From Planctomycetota bacterium (GTDB taxonomy: Bacteria; Planctomycetota; MHYJ01; JACPRB01): 47,418 bases of DNA. The stretch spans positions 1 through 47,418 of the forward strand of contig JACPRB010000095.1 in assembly GCA_016190155.1 (NCBI GenBank). Reading direction: 5' to 3'. The position numbers and the translations under genes are program-made. This document shows, piece by piece, positions 23,912 to 34,321 of the stretch (its first letter is position 1; the number at the start of each line of letters is the position of its first letter). The notes under the pieces are model-generated. The model did not search any database. It had not been told where the DNA came from and saw nothing but the letters and a program-made list of their open reading frames with translations.

Positions 23912-26017
23912 ATGCGGGAGCCCGAGGGTCGGGTGTGGCTGCACGCGGACAGAGTCTTGCGCTGTCTCGTCGCCGCCGTCTGGGTCGTGACGGTCGCTTG
24001 CGGCGGGGAAAAATCGTCCAGCCGGCAAGACCCCGCCGCCTCTTCGCCGGCGGAACCGCCGCCGCCCCCCTCCAACGTGATCAGACTGAATCAGGGCCAA
24101 ACATACGGGGCCATGACGCTGGCGACGTCCGACGTCGTTCTTGACGGCCAGGGCGCATGGATCATCGGCGCCGCGTTCGGCGATCCCCGCAATTTCACCG
24201 GCACGGGCATCAGGGTCGCGGGCGTCGCCAACGTCATCATCCGCAACGTCAACGTACGGGGCTTCGAGACGGGACTGCGGGTCGCGGACAGCTCGAACGT
24301 GCTCGTGGAGGGATGCAACTTCTCGGACAACTTCCACGATCCCTCGTTCGGGTGGGGAGAGAACGGCCGGCGCGGCGGCATCGTGATGGAACGCGTCACG
24401 AACTCCGTCCTTCGCAACAATCGCGCGAATCGCGTCTGGGACGCGTGCGTGCTGGTCGATTCCGACGACAACACGATCGAGAACAACGACTTCTCCGTGA
24501 CGTCCGACACGTGCCTCAAGATGTGGACGTCGTGCCGCAACACGGTGCGCGACAACAACCTCAGTTACGGGATCCGGATCAGTCCCGGCGAGGTCCATGC
24601 GCGCGATTCGTGTTGCGTGCTGATCGAGAGCGGGTCCAACGGCAACACGTTCCTCAACAACAACGCCACGCACGGGGGAGACGGCTTCTTCCTGCGCGGG
24701 ATGAACCGCTGGGTCAGCACGGGGAATTATTTCGAGGGCAACGACGCGTCCTACGCGAACAACAACTGTTTCGAGTCGTGGTGTCCCGGCAACACCTACG
24801 TCGGCAACACGGCGAATTGGGGGAGTTACGGTTTCTGGATGGGCGCCTCCAACAAGACCGTGCTCATCGGCAACGAAGCCGCGTATAATGGACAGCCCAG
24901 CGGCAACGACAACGCCCCCGAGCCTGGATTCGGCTTCGGCGGAATCGTCATCGTGAACGATCCGTCCGCCCACGTGTTCGTGTCGCAGAACAATTGCCAT
25001 CACAACAACGGCGGGGGCGTGGTCCTGCGCGGGGACATGGCGACCGCCGGCGGCAAGTACAAGGCGCGCCACTGGATCATCCAGCAGAACACGCTGGAGG
25101 CGAACCGGTGGGGCATCTACATGCAATACGCCGACTGGGTCAGCGTGGCCGCCAATACGTATCTCAACAACACGATGGGGACCGTGGCCAACGTGGGCGG
25201 CGTCACCAATCTGACGATGTATCCCGACAATCTGTCGGTCACGCAGAGTCCGAACGTCGTCCTGGAAGGGCCGTCGATCGTTTCCGCCGGCGCCGCGTTC
25301 TCGATGAGCACGGAGAAGACGGTGGACCCGGCGGGATTGCCCCTGACGTTCCGGTGGGATCTCGGGGACGGGACGATTTCGACGGCCGCCGATCTGACGC
25401 ACGCGTACGCCGCCGCCGGTTTCTACCGGCTGGGCTTGACGGTGAACAACGGGTCGCTCTCTCAGCTGGCGTATCGGGACATGTACGTCTTGGAGAACGT
25501 CCCTGAAGTCGGGACGGACGGGGCGGCTTCGTTATGGGCGCTCGCGGACGAGGGGTTCGGCTCCGTGCCGACGTTCTCCAACGATACGACCGTCGCGCTT
25601 CACGGCGGTTCCTCGATCAAGGCCGTCATCAAGCCGTACAGCGGGAGTCGCGTGCATCTGCAGTATCCGAGCACGCAGTTCGCGGGGATCAGTCTGGCGG
25701 GGAAGACGCACGTCGTGTTCTGGATCAAGCATCAGAATCAGAATGTATGGAGCTGGCAGGACACGAATCCGACCGTTCGGCTCTATCAGACCGGAGGGCA
25801 GTCCCGCATGTTCACTCCGACGTCCGATCTGCTCCACAATCCGCCATACGTGGAAGCGTGCGAGGGCTGGCTCTACGTGGCGATCCCGCTCGCGGGCGGG
25901 AGCGGATGGACGGTCTCCGGATCGGCGTTATCCACGGTCAACTGGATCCGGATCGGCGTGGACTCGTGGGAGTACGAGCCGATCACGGTGTGGGTGGACG
26001 GGTTGGGGTTCAGGTAG
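23912..26017 (+). CDS. Secreted beta-helix lipoprotein with PKD domain
   Basis: 701 residues from the ATG at 23912, chosen for GAGGGG 6 nt upstream; a start at 23870 adds 14 residues. A signal segment (LRCLVAAVWVVTVAC) ends in an imperfect lipobox, so it is probably anchored in a membrane or exported. Residues about 55-440 are Asn-rich strands of a right-handed parallel beta-helix (NosD/pectate-lyase type), with repeats such as NTFLNNNATHGGDG. A PKD-like domain follows (FRWDLGDGTISTAADLTHAY, about 470-530), then a C-terminal beta-sandwich of carbohydrate-binding type. A role in polysaccharide binding or cleavage is inferred from architecture; no catalytic residues are assigned. Confidence 0.8.
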   Translation: MREPEGRVWLHADRVLRCLVAAVWVVTVACGGEKSSSRQDPAASSPAEPPPPPSNVIRLNQGQTYGAMTLATSDVVLDGQGAWIIGAAFGDPRNFTGTGIRVAGVANVIIRNVNVRGFETGLRVADSSNVLVEGCNFSDNFHDPSFGWGENGRRGGIVMERVTNSVLRNNRANRVWDACVLVDSDDNTIENNDFSVTSDTCLKMWTSCRNTVRDNNLSYGIRISPGEVHARDSCCVLIESGSNGNTFLNNNATHGGDGFFLRGMNRWVSTGNYFEGNDASYANNNCFESWCPGNTYVGNTANWGSYGFWMGASNKTVLIGNEAAYNGQPSGNDNAPEPGFGFGGIVIVNDPSAHVFVSQNNCHHNNGGGVVLRGDMATAGGKYKARHWIIQQNTLEANRWGIYMQYADWVSVAANTYLNNTMGTVANVGGVTNLTMYPDNLSVTQSPNVVLEGPSIVSAGAAFSMSTEKTVDPAGLPLTFRWDLGDGTISTAADLTHAYAAAGFYRLGLTVNNGSLSQLAYRDMYVLENVPEVGTDGAASLWALADEGFGSVPTFSNDTTVALHGGSSIKAVIKPYSGSRVHLQYPSTQFAGISLAGKTHVVFWIKHQNQNVWSWQDTNPTVRLYQTGGQSRMFTPTSDLLHNPPYVEACEGWLYVAIPLAGGSGWTVSGSALSTVNWIRIGVDSWEYEPITVWVDGLGFR

Positions 26018-26083
26018 GGCATCCCGCGGGAAACGGCCGTCAAGGCGCGACGAATCGCATCGCAATGCCGCAATGCAATGACG

Positions 26084-26112
26084 TTGCAATAGGTGGACGG
26101 CTCTGGTAAAAC
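26084..26112 (+). promoter_or_regulatory. Candidate promoter of the chimeric sigma gene
   Basis: TTGCAA (26084-26089), exactly 17 bp, TAAAAC (26107-26112), then 6 nt to the GTG start. Both boxes match consensus at 4 of 6 positions. No ribosome site is present. Confidence 0.35.
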
Positions 26113-26118
26113 CCGTCC

Positions 26119-27369
26119 GTGCCGCGCAAGGAGACGTCCCTGGCGGGGGGCAACCCGGCTTTCCCGCGCACGCAATGGTCCGTGATCGCGATCGCCCAGG
26201 CGGGCGATCCGCAGGAGCGCCGGCGCGCGCTCGAGGGGCTGATTGCGGCCTACTGGAAGCCGGCGTATTACTTTTTGCGCGGGGGTGGGTACGCGATCGA
26301 AGATGCCAAGGATCTCACCCAGGGGTTCTTCGCGATGCTTCTCGAGAAGGACGTGTTGGAGGGGGTCTCGCGCGGAAAGACCGCCTTTCGGACGTTCCTG
26401 CTCGTGGCCCTGAAGCGATTCGTCTCGAAGGAACGCGATCGCGCAAGGGCCCTCAAGCGCGGCGGAGGGCGCCGCATACTCGGGCTCGAGTTCGACTCGG
26501 CGGAGCGGGAGTTCGGGACGGGGTCGGCGTGGCCCACCCCGGAGCAGGCGTTCGCGCACTCGTGGTATCGCTCCCTGTTGGAACGTGCGATGGCTCGATT
26601 GGAAAGGGAGTGTGGCGATTCCCGGCCTCATGCGCGGCTCCTGCTCGAAGTGTCGCGGGCGGACAAGCCGCGCATCTTCCAGGACCAGTTCGCCGTCGTG
26701 CTGGAACAGGCGGAGCTTTCGGTGGAGGGAGAAAGTCCGGAGAAGATGGAGGTGCGTTGCCACATTACGTTCGCCTGGGAACCCGGCAATCGGTTTGTGG
26801 GTCTCACCGAGAAGCTCGATTCTGCAAGGGATGATCGAGGGCGCTCCTGGCTTGGTTGGGTGGCGATGCCTCCCCTGACGGGCTCGTGGGTGACGCACAA
26901 GACGTTCGTGCTTGGTCCCCGGTTCGATCCGGACGCGAAAGGGGTCTCCCGACTGAGCGGGCATTTCACTTTGAGGGTCCCCGAGGAGTTTTCGGTGGAA
27001 CAGATCGTGGATCTCCATTCCGATAGCTGGGTAGAAGCCGGTTTTGTTCAGGCGCGGATTGGGCGTGACGAAACTTCCGAGAATCTCACCTATCGGATCG
27101 AGTTCCGTGCTCCGGCGTGGCCGCACTTTCGGCCTGACGATACGGGTTACCGTGTGATCGACGACATGGGTACGATGCACGTGGGTCAGGGAGCGAGGTT
27201 CAGCCATGATGTCCGTACGCGCGTGCAAGCGGCGGTCGTCGGCTTTCAAGTCCCCGCGGACACGAAGGTCAAACGACTGTACCTGATAGCGCCGCGCACA
27301 TGGCGCACGGTGGAGGTACCGTTCGAGTTCAAGGACGTCGCGCTTTCTCCCGCTAAGGAGCCCAAGTAA
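26119..27369 (+). CDS. Chimeric protein: ECF sigma region 2 fused to a beta-rich domain
   Basis: 416 residues from a GTG. Residues 17-110 are a planctomycete-type ECF sigma region 2 (RTQWSVIAIAQAG, AAYWKPAYYFLR, EDAKDLTQGFFAMLLEKDVL), and PEQAFAHSWYRSLLERAM matches the linker of the paralogue at 36214. From about residue 180 the expected region 4 helix-turn-helix is absent; the frame continues into about 235 residues of beta-rich sequence ending VEVPFEFKDVAL, unlike any sigma domain and less GC-biased in codon use. It may be a deletion fusion of two genes or a real architecture. Without region 4 it is unlikely to recognise -35 DNA as a normal ECF does. Confidence 0.7.
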   Translation: MPRKETSLAGGNPAFPRTQWSVIAIAQAGDPQERRRALEGLIAAYWKPAYYFLRGGGYAIEDAKDLTQGFFAMLLEKDVLEGVSRGKTAFRTFLLVALKRFVSKERDRARALKRGGGRRILGLEFDSAEREFGTGSAWPTPEQAFAHSWYRSLLERAMARLERECGDSRPHARLLLEVSRADKPRIFQDQFAVVLEQAELSVEGESPEKMEVRCHITFAWEPGNRFVGLTEKLDSARDDRGRSWLGWVAMPPLTGSWVTHKTFVLGPRFDPDAKGVSRLSGHFTLRVPEEFSVEQIVDLHSDSWVEAGFVQARIGRDETSENLTYRIEFRAPAWPHFRPDDTGYRVIDDMGTMHVGQGARFSHDVRTRVQAAVVGFQVPADTKVKRLYLIAPRTWRTVEVPFEFKDVALSPAKEPK

Positions 27370-27371
27370 GC

Positions 27372-28694
27372 CTACAAAGTCAGCGTGAAATCGTCCACCA
27401 GCGCCCCGGGCACCAGGCGGCTTTGCGTGGATCGCTGATAGTAGGTCCCCGGGTCGAGGATCAGATCCTGTTCCCTCGTCAGCCCCACGAGATTCTCCCC
27501 CAGCATCCGGAAGAGCGTCTCGTCGAATCGCATCACGTTCAGCGGCGCCTTGATCCGCGCGCCTTCCACCCAGAACGTGGCGAAGCGCGTCATGCCGGTC
27601 GTCCGGCAATTGCTCCGGTCTGAATAGTTGAGGTACCAGACGTTGCCCACGTAGATTCCCGTCTCCAACGTACGGAGCACTCTTTCCATGGGCAGATCTC
27701 CCGGCGCCACCTCCAGCGACTCCGGGATCTCCATGAGCGAGGCCCCGTTCGTGGGCACGCCGTACTCCATCGCCGAGCGGGGAGAGACGAGGCAATCGCG
27801 ATGGGCTCCGGCCTCGATCAGCGTCACGCGATCAGGACGAATGAACCCCGCCTCCTGGAAGTTGGCCGCGATTCCGGCCCCGGTGTGTTCCGCGATGTTC
27901 ACCGACGGATGCATGCGCACTTCGCCTTCGATCATCTTCAGCAGCGGCGTCTGCTTTGTCCGGTGGGACTTCAGCCCGAAGCCGCCCGAGTTGAGGATGC
28001 CGACGATGTCATAGAGGGCCGCGGGGGCGAGATAGACCCGGTACCGGCCGGGATGGACGGTGCGCGCAGGATGCGAGAGCGCCTCCAGCTGTTCCTTTGC
28101 CCACGAAACCTTGCGGTCGAACTCCTGGGGCTTCCACTCGAAGCCGGCGTAGGTCGTCTTCACCGCCTTGTCGAGCTGATGGTAGAAGCTCCAATCGAAG
28201 TTGAAGGTGTGGGTGCCGTACCAATTCCGCTGGCCGAACGAATTGGCGAATCCTTTGTGGATGCCGCCGGAGGCGTAGATGCCGACCAGGTCCCGCCCTT
28301 GGCCCGCCTTGCGGATTTCCTCCACCGCGGCCGCGGCGTCCGGCAGGCGGCTCGAGCCGGTGCGCTCCGTCGATCGCACCTCGGTGGCATAGAGAAGATG
28401 GGGATCCTCCGGGAGGTGGCTCCTTAGCTCTCGCAGGCTCTTGATCAGCCGGGCGATCCGCGGCCGGTCGGTCTCCAGATCCCCGGAGAGCGATCCACAG
28501 CCGGACGCGTGCCGCTTCCCGGAAATCAGGTCGATCTCCAGCATCCGCTGGGTGACGTGCCCCGCCTGGCGGATCTCGTTGCGATTGAAGCGCACGAAGT
28601 CCGAGTCCTCCGCGCCGAAATCGGAGGTGAACGCCTCGTCCGCATGAAGATGGGACTGGATTTCGTCGGCGATCGTGTTGAAGTATTCCCGCAT
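27372..28694 (-). CDS. TldE/PmbA-like metalloprotease homologue (non-catalytic partner)
   Basis: 440 residues of the TldD/PmbA family: GKRHASGCGSLSGD, YASGGIHKGFANSFGQRNW, LETGIYVGNVWYLNYSDRSN and MTRFATFWVEGARI. It lacks the HExxxH zinc motif found in the upstream partner, as is usual for the E subunit. The start at 28694 lies 1 nt after the partner's stop and is preceded by GGAG. With TldD it forms a heterodimer that degrades unfolded peptides and processes some ribosomal peptides. The convergent chimeric sigma gene ends 2 nt away. Confidence 0.85.
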   Translation of the reverse strand: MREYFNTIADEIQSHLHADEAFTSDFGAEDSDFVRFNRNEIRQAGHVTQRMLEIDLISGKRHASGCGSLSGDLETDRPRIARLIKSLRELRSHLPEDPHLLYATEVRSTERTGSSRLPDAAAAVEEIRKAGQGRDLVGIYASGGIHKGFANSFGQRNWYGTHTFNFDWSFYHQLDKAVKTTYAGFEWKPQEFDRKVSWAKEQLEALSHPARTVHPGRYRVYLAPAALYDIVGILNSGGFGLKSHRTKQTPLLKMIEGEVRMHPSVNIAEHTGAGIAANFQEAGFIRPDRVTLIEAGAHRDCLVSPRSAMEYGVPTNGASLMEIPESLEVAPGDLPMERVLRTLETGIYVGNVWYLNYSDRSNCRTTGMTRFATFWVEGARIKAPLNVMRFDETLFRMLGENLVGLTREQDLILDPGTYYQRSTQSRLVPGALVDDFTLTL

Positions 28695-28695
28695 G

Positions 28696-30129
28696 CTAGG
28701 CTCCGCCAAACACGTCGACATTGCCGAAGACGCACGCCGGGGAGGCATGACCCACGCGGATCGACTGGTTCGGTTCGCCCTTGCCGCAGAAGGGCGTCCC
28801 CAGCACCTGCAGGCCCGCGGCGTCGCCCACCTGTTTGAGGCTCCGCCAGAAGGTGGCGGAGACGCCTCGGTAATTGGGCTTGCGGACCACGCCTTTGAGC
28901 TCCCCGTCCTCGATCATCCGCCCCCACTCGCATCCGAACTGAAACTTGTTGCGGGAGTCGTCGATCGACCAGGAGCAATTGGTCTCCATGGCGATGCCGC
29001 GCTCGATTCCGCGCACCATCTCGTCGAACGTGGACTCGCCCGGCTCCAGGTTGAGGTTCGCCATCCGATCGATGGGCGGGCGGTTCCAGCCCGCCGCCCG
29101 GGAGTTGGCGACGCCAGGAATGCCCGCTCGCGCCTGCGAGATCGCCCCGCCGAGCGGCCGCAGCAGGATGCCGTTGCGGATGATGTACTCCTTCTTCGCG
29201 GGTGTCCCGTCGTCGTCGAAGGCGTAGGTCGCGAGTTGATTGGGCCGCGTCGGGTCGAACGTGACGTTGAGGAGCTCGGTCCCGTAGCGATACGCCCCGA
29301 ACATGTCGAGCGTGACGAAGCTCGTGCCCGCGTAGTTTCGTTCGTCTCCGAGAATCCGGTCGAGCTCCAGCGGGTGCCCGATCGATTCGTGGATCTGGAG
29401 GATCATCTGATCGGGCGCGAGCAGCACCTCCATCTTTCCGGTGGGGCAGTCCGGGGCCGCCAGGAGCTGGAGCGCTTCGGATGAGATCCGGGGGGCCGCC
29501 TCGTGGAATCCCAGATCGTCCAGGACCTCCAGGCCGCCCTGCCGCGCGCAGCCGATGCCGCCGAACGAGCGCGTCTGCGTCTCCGTCCCCTCGTTCGCCG
29601 TGGCGGTCATGTTGGGCACGAGAAAGTGGAAGCGCTGATAGACTCGCCCTCCGTCGGACGTCAGAAGGAGCGTCTCCAGCTCCGTATGCCAGAGGCGTGC
29701 GTCCCAGTCGACGATCCGGTCGTCCGCTTTGAGTTGCTCGCACACCTCTTGAAGGAGGGCGATCTTGTCGCCGAGCGAGACCGAATCCCAAGGCTTCGCG
29801 GGACGGGACGTGTATTCGCCCTTCGGCGAGCGCGGGTGGACCCGGGTGAAGTCCAGCACGCTCTTCCCGGCCGTGCGATGCGCCCACTCGAGAGCCTTGT
29901 CGGCGGCGCGCTTCAGCCCGGCGCGCGTCAGGTCGCAGGTTCCGGCGTAACCCAGTCCGCCTCCGTCGACCACGGTGATCATCGCGCCGACATCTTCCGA
30001 CGTGGAGACCGGTTCCACGATGTTCTGGCGGACGGCGACTTGCTCGTTGCGCCCGCGAACGTATCGGAGGGAAGCGTAGTCCGCCTCGGGCGCGGCCTCC
30101 CGGAAAAGTCTCTCGACGGCTTCCAGCAT
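28696..30129 (-). CDS. TldD-like metalloprotease
   Basis: 477 residues from the ATG at 30129, chosen for GGAGG 5 nt upstream. The zinc-binding HExxxH motif is present as IHESIGHPLELDR near residue 248, with YAFDDDGTPAKKEYIIRNG and a C-terminal glycine-rich segment. This makes it the catalytic half of a TldD-TldE protease, with the TldE-like gene next to it. No precursor peptide or microcin gene is seen nearby, so a general peptide-degrading role is as likely as a maturation role. Confidence 0.88.
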   Translation of the reverse strand: MLEAVERLFREAAPEADYASLRYVRGRNEQVAVRQNIVEPVSTSEDVGAMITVVDGGGLGYAGTCDLTRAGLKRAADKALEWAHRTAGKSVLDFTRVHPRSPKGEYTSRPAKPWDSVSLGDKIALLQEVCEQLKADDRIVDWDARLWHTELETLLLTSDGGRVYQRFHFLVPNMTATANEGTETQTRSFGGIGCARQGGLEVLDDLGFHEAAPRISSEALQLLAAPDCPTGKMEVLLAPDQMILQIHESIGHPLELDRILGDERNYAGTSFVTLDMFGAYRYGTELLNVTFDPTRPNQLATYAFDDDGTPAKKEYIIRNGILLRPLGGAISQARAGIPGVANSRAAGWNRPPIDRMANLNLEPGESTFDEMVRGIERGIAMETNCSWSIDDSRNKFQFGCEWGRMIEDGELKGVVRKPNYRGVSATFWRSLKQVGDAAGLQVLGTPFCGKGEPNQSIRVGHASPACVFGNVDVFGGA

Positions 30130-30165
30130 GATGGCCTCCTGGAGACCGCACAGCCTACCAGAAAA

Positions 30166-30197
30166 ACCGTTCGACCGTTCACCTGTTCGTCCGTTGT
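30166..30197. repeat. Inverted GAACGGNN 8-bp tandem repeat, four units
   Basis: ACCGTTCG, ACCGTTCA, CCTGTTCG, TCCGTTGT follow with an exact 8-bp period; on the minus strand this is the GAACGG unit of 18270-18301. It lies in the divergent gap between the tldD-like gene and the lysine-rich gene. Confidence 0.7.
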
Positions 30198-30219
30198 GTG
30201 CATTCGCAGGTGATTCTGC

Positions 30220-30248
30220 TTGACCCGAGCCGCTTGAGTCACTAAACT
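30220..30248 (+). promoter_or_regulatory. Sigma-70 promoter of the lysine-rich gene
   Basis: TTGACC (30220-30225), 17 bp, TAAACT (30243-30248), then 9 nt to the ATG. Five of six and four of six consensus matches at ideal spacing; the transcript would have only a few leader bases. Confidence 0.6.
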
Positions 30249-30257
30249 CTGCAGCCC

Positions 30258-30638
30258 ATGACCGACAAGCAGGAAGCACTCAAGAAGATCATCGCCGAGT
30301 TCAAGGAGAAGGTCTCCAAGCAGACGGCGGCCTCGAAGGAACCTAAGAACGACCCCGAACTGCGCGAGCTTCGCAAGCAGCTCAAGCGAGCACAGCGGCG
30401 CCTGGCCAAGATCACCAAGTACTCGCTCGAAGAGAGCGTCAAGAGGACGCAGAAGCGCTCCGACATTATTTCCAAGCTCCTCTCGGACATGACCAAGGGC
30501 GCGAAGAAAGTGCAGGCTGATCCTTACGTGCACTCGCTGCGCAAGAAGTCGAAGTCGCTCAACAAGCGCCTCAAGAAGCTCAATCGGTTGATCGAGAAGC
30601 AGAAGAAGGCGGCCCCGCCCGCCCCACAGACCTCATAA
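30258..30638 (+). CDS. Lysine-rich coiled-coil protein
   Basis: 126 residues, very rich in Lys and Arg, with heptad patterns suggesting coiled coils at about 3-65 and 88-118 and an AP-rich tail. It has no signal or membrane segment. The basic charge suggests nucleic-acid or nucleoid binding, but the family is not recognised. It has a good promoter, almost no leader and no ribosome site. It precedes a helicase gene by 36 nt on the same strand. Confidence 0.7.
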   Translation: MTDKQEALKKIIAEFKEKVSKQTAASKEPKNDPELRELRKQLKRAQRRLAKITKYSLEESVKRTQKRSDIISKLLSDMTKGAKKVQADPYVHSLRKKSKSLNKRLKKLNRLIEKQKKAAPPAPQTS

Positions 30639-30674
30639 GGCCGGCTATCCTTGTCAGACCTCGGGGCTGCGTCC

Positions 30675-32675
<2,001 letters not shown>

Positions 32676-32690
32676 CGCGTAGTCGAGCGG

Positions 32691-33833
32691 CTATTCCCTC
32701 GGCGCGAGCTCCTCCTCGCGACGCCCCGTCAGCGGCGGACACCGCTGCGACTCCTGGCGCACGACGTCCTCCAGCGTCCCCTCGCGGATGGCTGCGCGCA
32801 GGCGCCGCATGAGCCCGACGTAGTAGTGGATGTTGTGCAGCGACAGCATCGCGAGCCCGACGATCTCGTCCACATTGAAGCAGTGACGCAGGTAGGCTCG
32901 TGAGAAGGCGGCGCAACAGGGACAGGAGCAGTTCGGATCGACGGGCCGCGCGTCCTCTTTCCATTCCGCGTTGCGGATCTTGATCATGCCCTCGCTGGTG
33001 AACGCCCAGCCGTTGCGGCCGAGGCGCGTGGGGAGCACGCAGTCGAACATGTCGATGCCGAGCGCCACGCTGCGCGCGATGTCGGCGGGCGTGCCCACGC
33101 CCATCAGGTAGCGCGGCTTGTTCACGGGCAGGAGCGCCGCGGTGACGTCGGTGATTTCGTAGAGAAGCTCCGCGGGTTCGCCGAGCGAAAGGCCGCCGAT
33201 CGCGTACCCGGGGAGATCATGCGCGCAGACGGCCTCCGCGGAGGCTCGCCGGAGGCGTGCGTCCATGCCTCCCTGGACGATGCCGAAGAGCGCTTGCGGG
33301 CCGTCGCCGGCCCACGCGCGCTTGCACCGTGTCAGCCAGGCGTGCGTCCGCTGCATCGCTTTCTCGACGCGTGCTCCGTCGCACGGCCAGGGGGCGGGTT
33401 CGTCGAGCGGCATGATGACGTCGGCGCCGAGGCGGCGCTGGATTTCGACCGCGCGCTCCGGGGTGAGCGAGACGAGGCTGCCGTCGAGATGCGACTGGAA
33501 CTCGACTCCTTCATCGTTGACCTTGCGCAGGCGCGCCAGGCTGAAGACCTGATAGCCGCCGCTGTCGGTGAGGATGGGGCGCGGCCAGGCCATGAAGCGG
33601 TGCAGTCCGCCCATCTTCGCCACGAGCTCCTCGCCGGGCCGCAAGGCGAGATGGTAAGTGTTGCTCAGGATCATCTCTACGCCTGCCACTTCGAGCTGCG
33701 AGGGGAGGAGGGACTTGACCGCGGCCTTGGTGCCGACGGGCATGAAGACCGGGGTCTCGACGGCGCCGTGCGTCGTTTCGAGTCGGCCGGTGCGTGCGCG
33801 CCCGGATTGGTGGAGGACCTCGAAGCGGATCAC
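32691..33833 (-). CDS. tgt: tRNA-guanine transglycosylase Tgt
   Basis: 380 residues from the GTG at 33833. It exchanges guanine 34 for preQ1 in tRNAs with GUN anticodons. Key stretches are the N-terminal GAVETPVFMPVGT, ILTDSGGYQVFSL, GADVIMPLDEPAP, GIVQGG, MFDCVLPTR with the catalytic Asp, and a zinc site CSCPCC followed by RAYLRHCF. Length matches bacterial Tgt. The start lies 7 nt after a TACCAT box without a ribosome site, inside a promoter that overlaps the end of the YjbQ gene. Confidence 0.95.
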   Translation of the reverse strand: MIRFEVLHQSGRARTGRLETTHGAVETPVFMPVGTKAAVKSLLPSQLEVAGVEMILSNTYHLALRPGEELVAKMGGLHRFMAWPRPILTDSGGYQVFSLARLRKVNDEGVEFQSHLDGSLVSLTPERAVEIQRRLGADVIMPLDEPAPWPCDGARVEKAMQRTHAWLTRCKRAWAGDGPQALFGIVQGGMDARLRRASAEAVCAHDLPGYAIGGLSLGEPAELLYEITDVTAALLPVNKPRYLMGVGTPADIARSVALGIDMFDCVLPTRLGRNGWAFTSEGMIKIRNAEWKEDARPVDPNCSCPCCAAFSRAYLRHCFNVDEIVGLAMLSLHNIHYYVGLMRRLRAAIREGTLEDVVRQESQRCPPLTGRREEELAPRE

Positions 33834-33840
33834 GCGCAGG

Positions 33841-33869
33841 ATGGTAGCCGCCGCGCGCGGGAAACTCAA
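33841..33869 (-). promoter_or_regulatory. Promoter of tgt, probably leaderless
   Basis: On the minus strand TTGAGT (33869-33864), exactly 17 bp, TACCAT (33846-33841), then 7 nt to the GTG. It overlaps the last codons of the YjbQ gene. Confidence 0.5.
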
Positions 33870-34285
33870 TCGCCGATCATCTGAAGCACGATCTCGCGCT
33901 CGCGCGCCCGCGTGTCGAAATCGATGAGGACGATCTGCTGCCACGTGCCCAGGGTGAGCCGGCCGTTCGTGAAGGGGACGGTGATGGACGGGCCCAGCAG
34001 CGAGGCGCGCACATGCGAATGGCCGTTGTCGTCGCCCCAGCGCTCGTGATGCTTGTACGGGCGGTTCGAGGGCGCGATCTCCTCGAACATCCGCTGGAGG
34101 TCGGAGACGAGGCCGGGTTCGTACTCGACGGTCGTAATGCCGGCCGTGGAGCCGACGGTGAAGACCGTGACGATCCCGTTCTTCAGGCGGGAGCGTTCCA
34201 GGGCGGATTGGACGGCGGCGGTGATATCATGGATATCCGTGTGCCCGCGGGTCGAGAGCTTGATCGTGTCGGTAGCGACGGTCAT
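33866..34285 (-). CDS. YjbQ-family protein (UPF0047)
   Basis: 139 residues, the normal length for YjbQ. Conserved parts are GIVTVFTVGSTAGITTVEYEP reading into the sheet, the His-rich DDNGHSHVRASLLG, and GTWQQIVLIDFD. E. coli YjbQ has weak thiamine-phosphate synthase activity in vitro; the biological role of the family is unsettled. A -10-like TACAAT lies 8 nt before the ATG. It is divergent from the peptidase gene and 32 nt upstream of tgt. Confidence 0.88.
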   Translation of the reverse strand: MTVATDTIKLSTRGHTDIHDITAAVQSALERSRLKNGIVTVFTVGSTAGITTVEYEPGLVSDLQRMFEEIAPSNRPYKHHERWGDDNGHSHVRASLLGPSITVPFTNGRLTLGTWQQIVLIDFDTRAREREIVLQMIGD

Positions 34286-34293
34286 GGCATCGG

Positions 34294-34299
34294 ATTGTA
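34294..34299 (-). promoter_or_regulatory. -10 element before the YjbQ gene
   Basis: TACAAT on the minus strand (5 of 6), 8 nt before the ATG; no -35 match at normal spacing. Another candidate leaderless start. Confidence 0.35.
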
Positions 34300-34321
34300 G
34301 CCGAAGGGGTGTCAGATCGGT

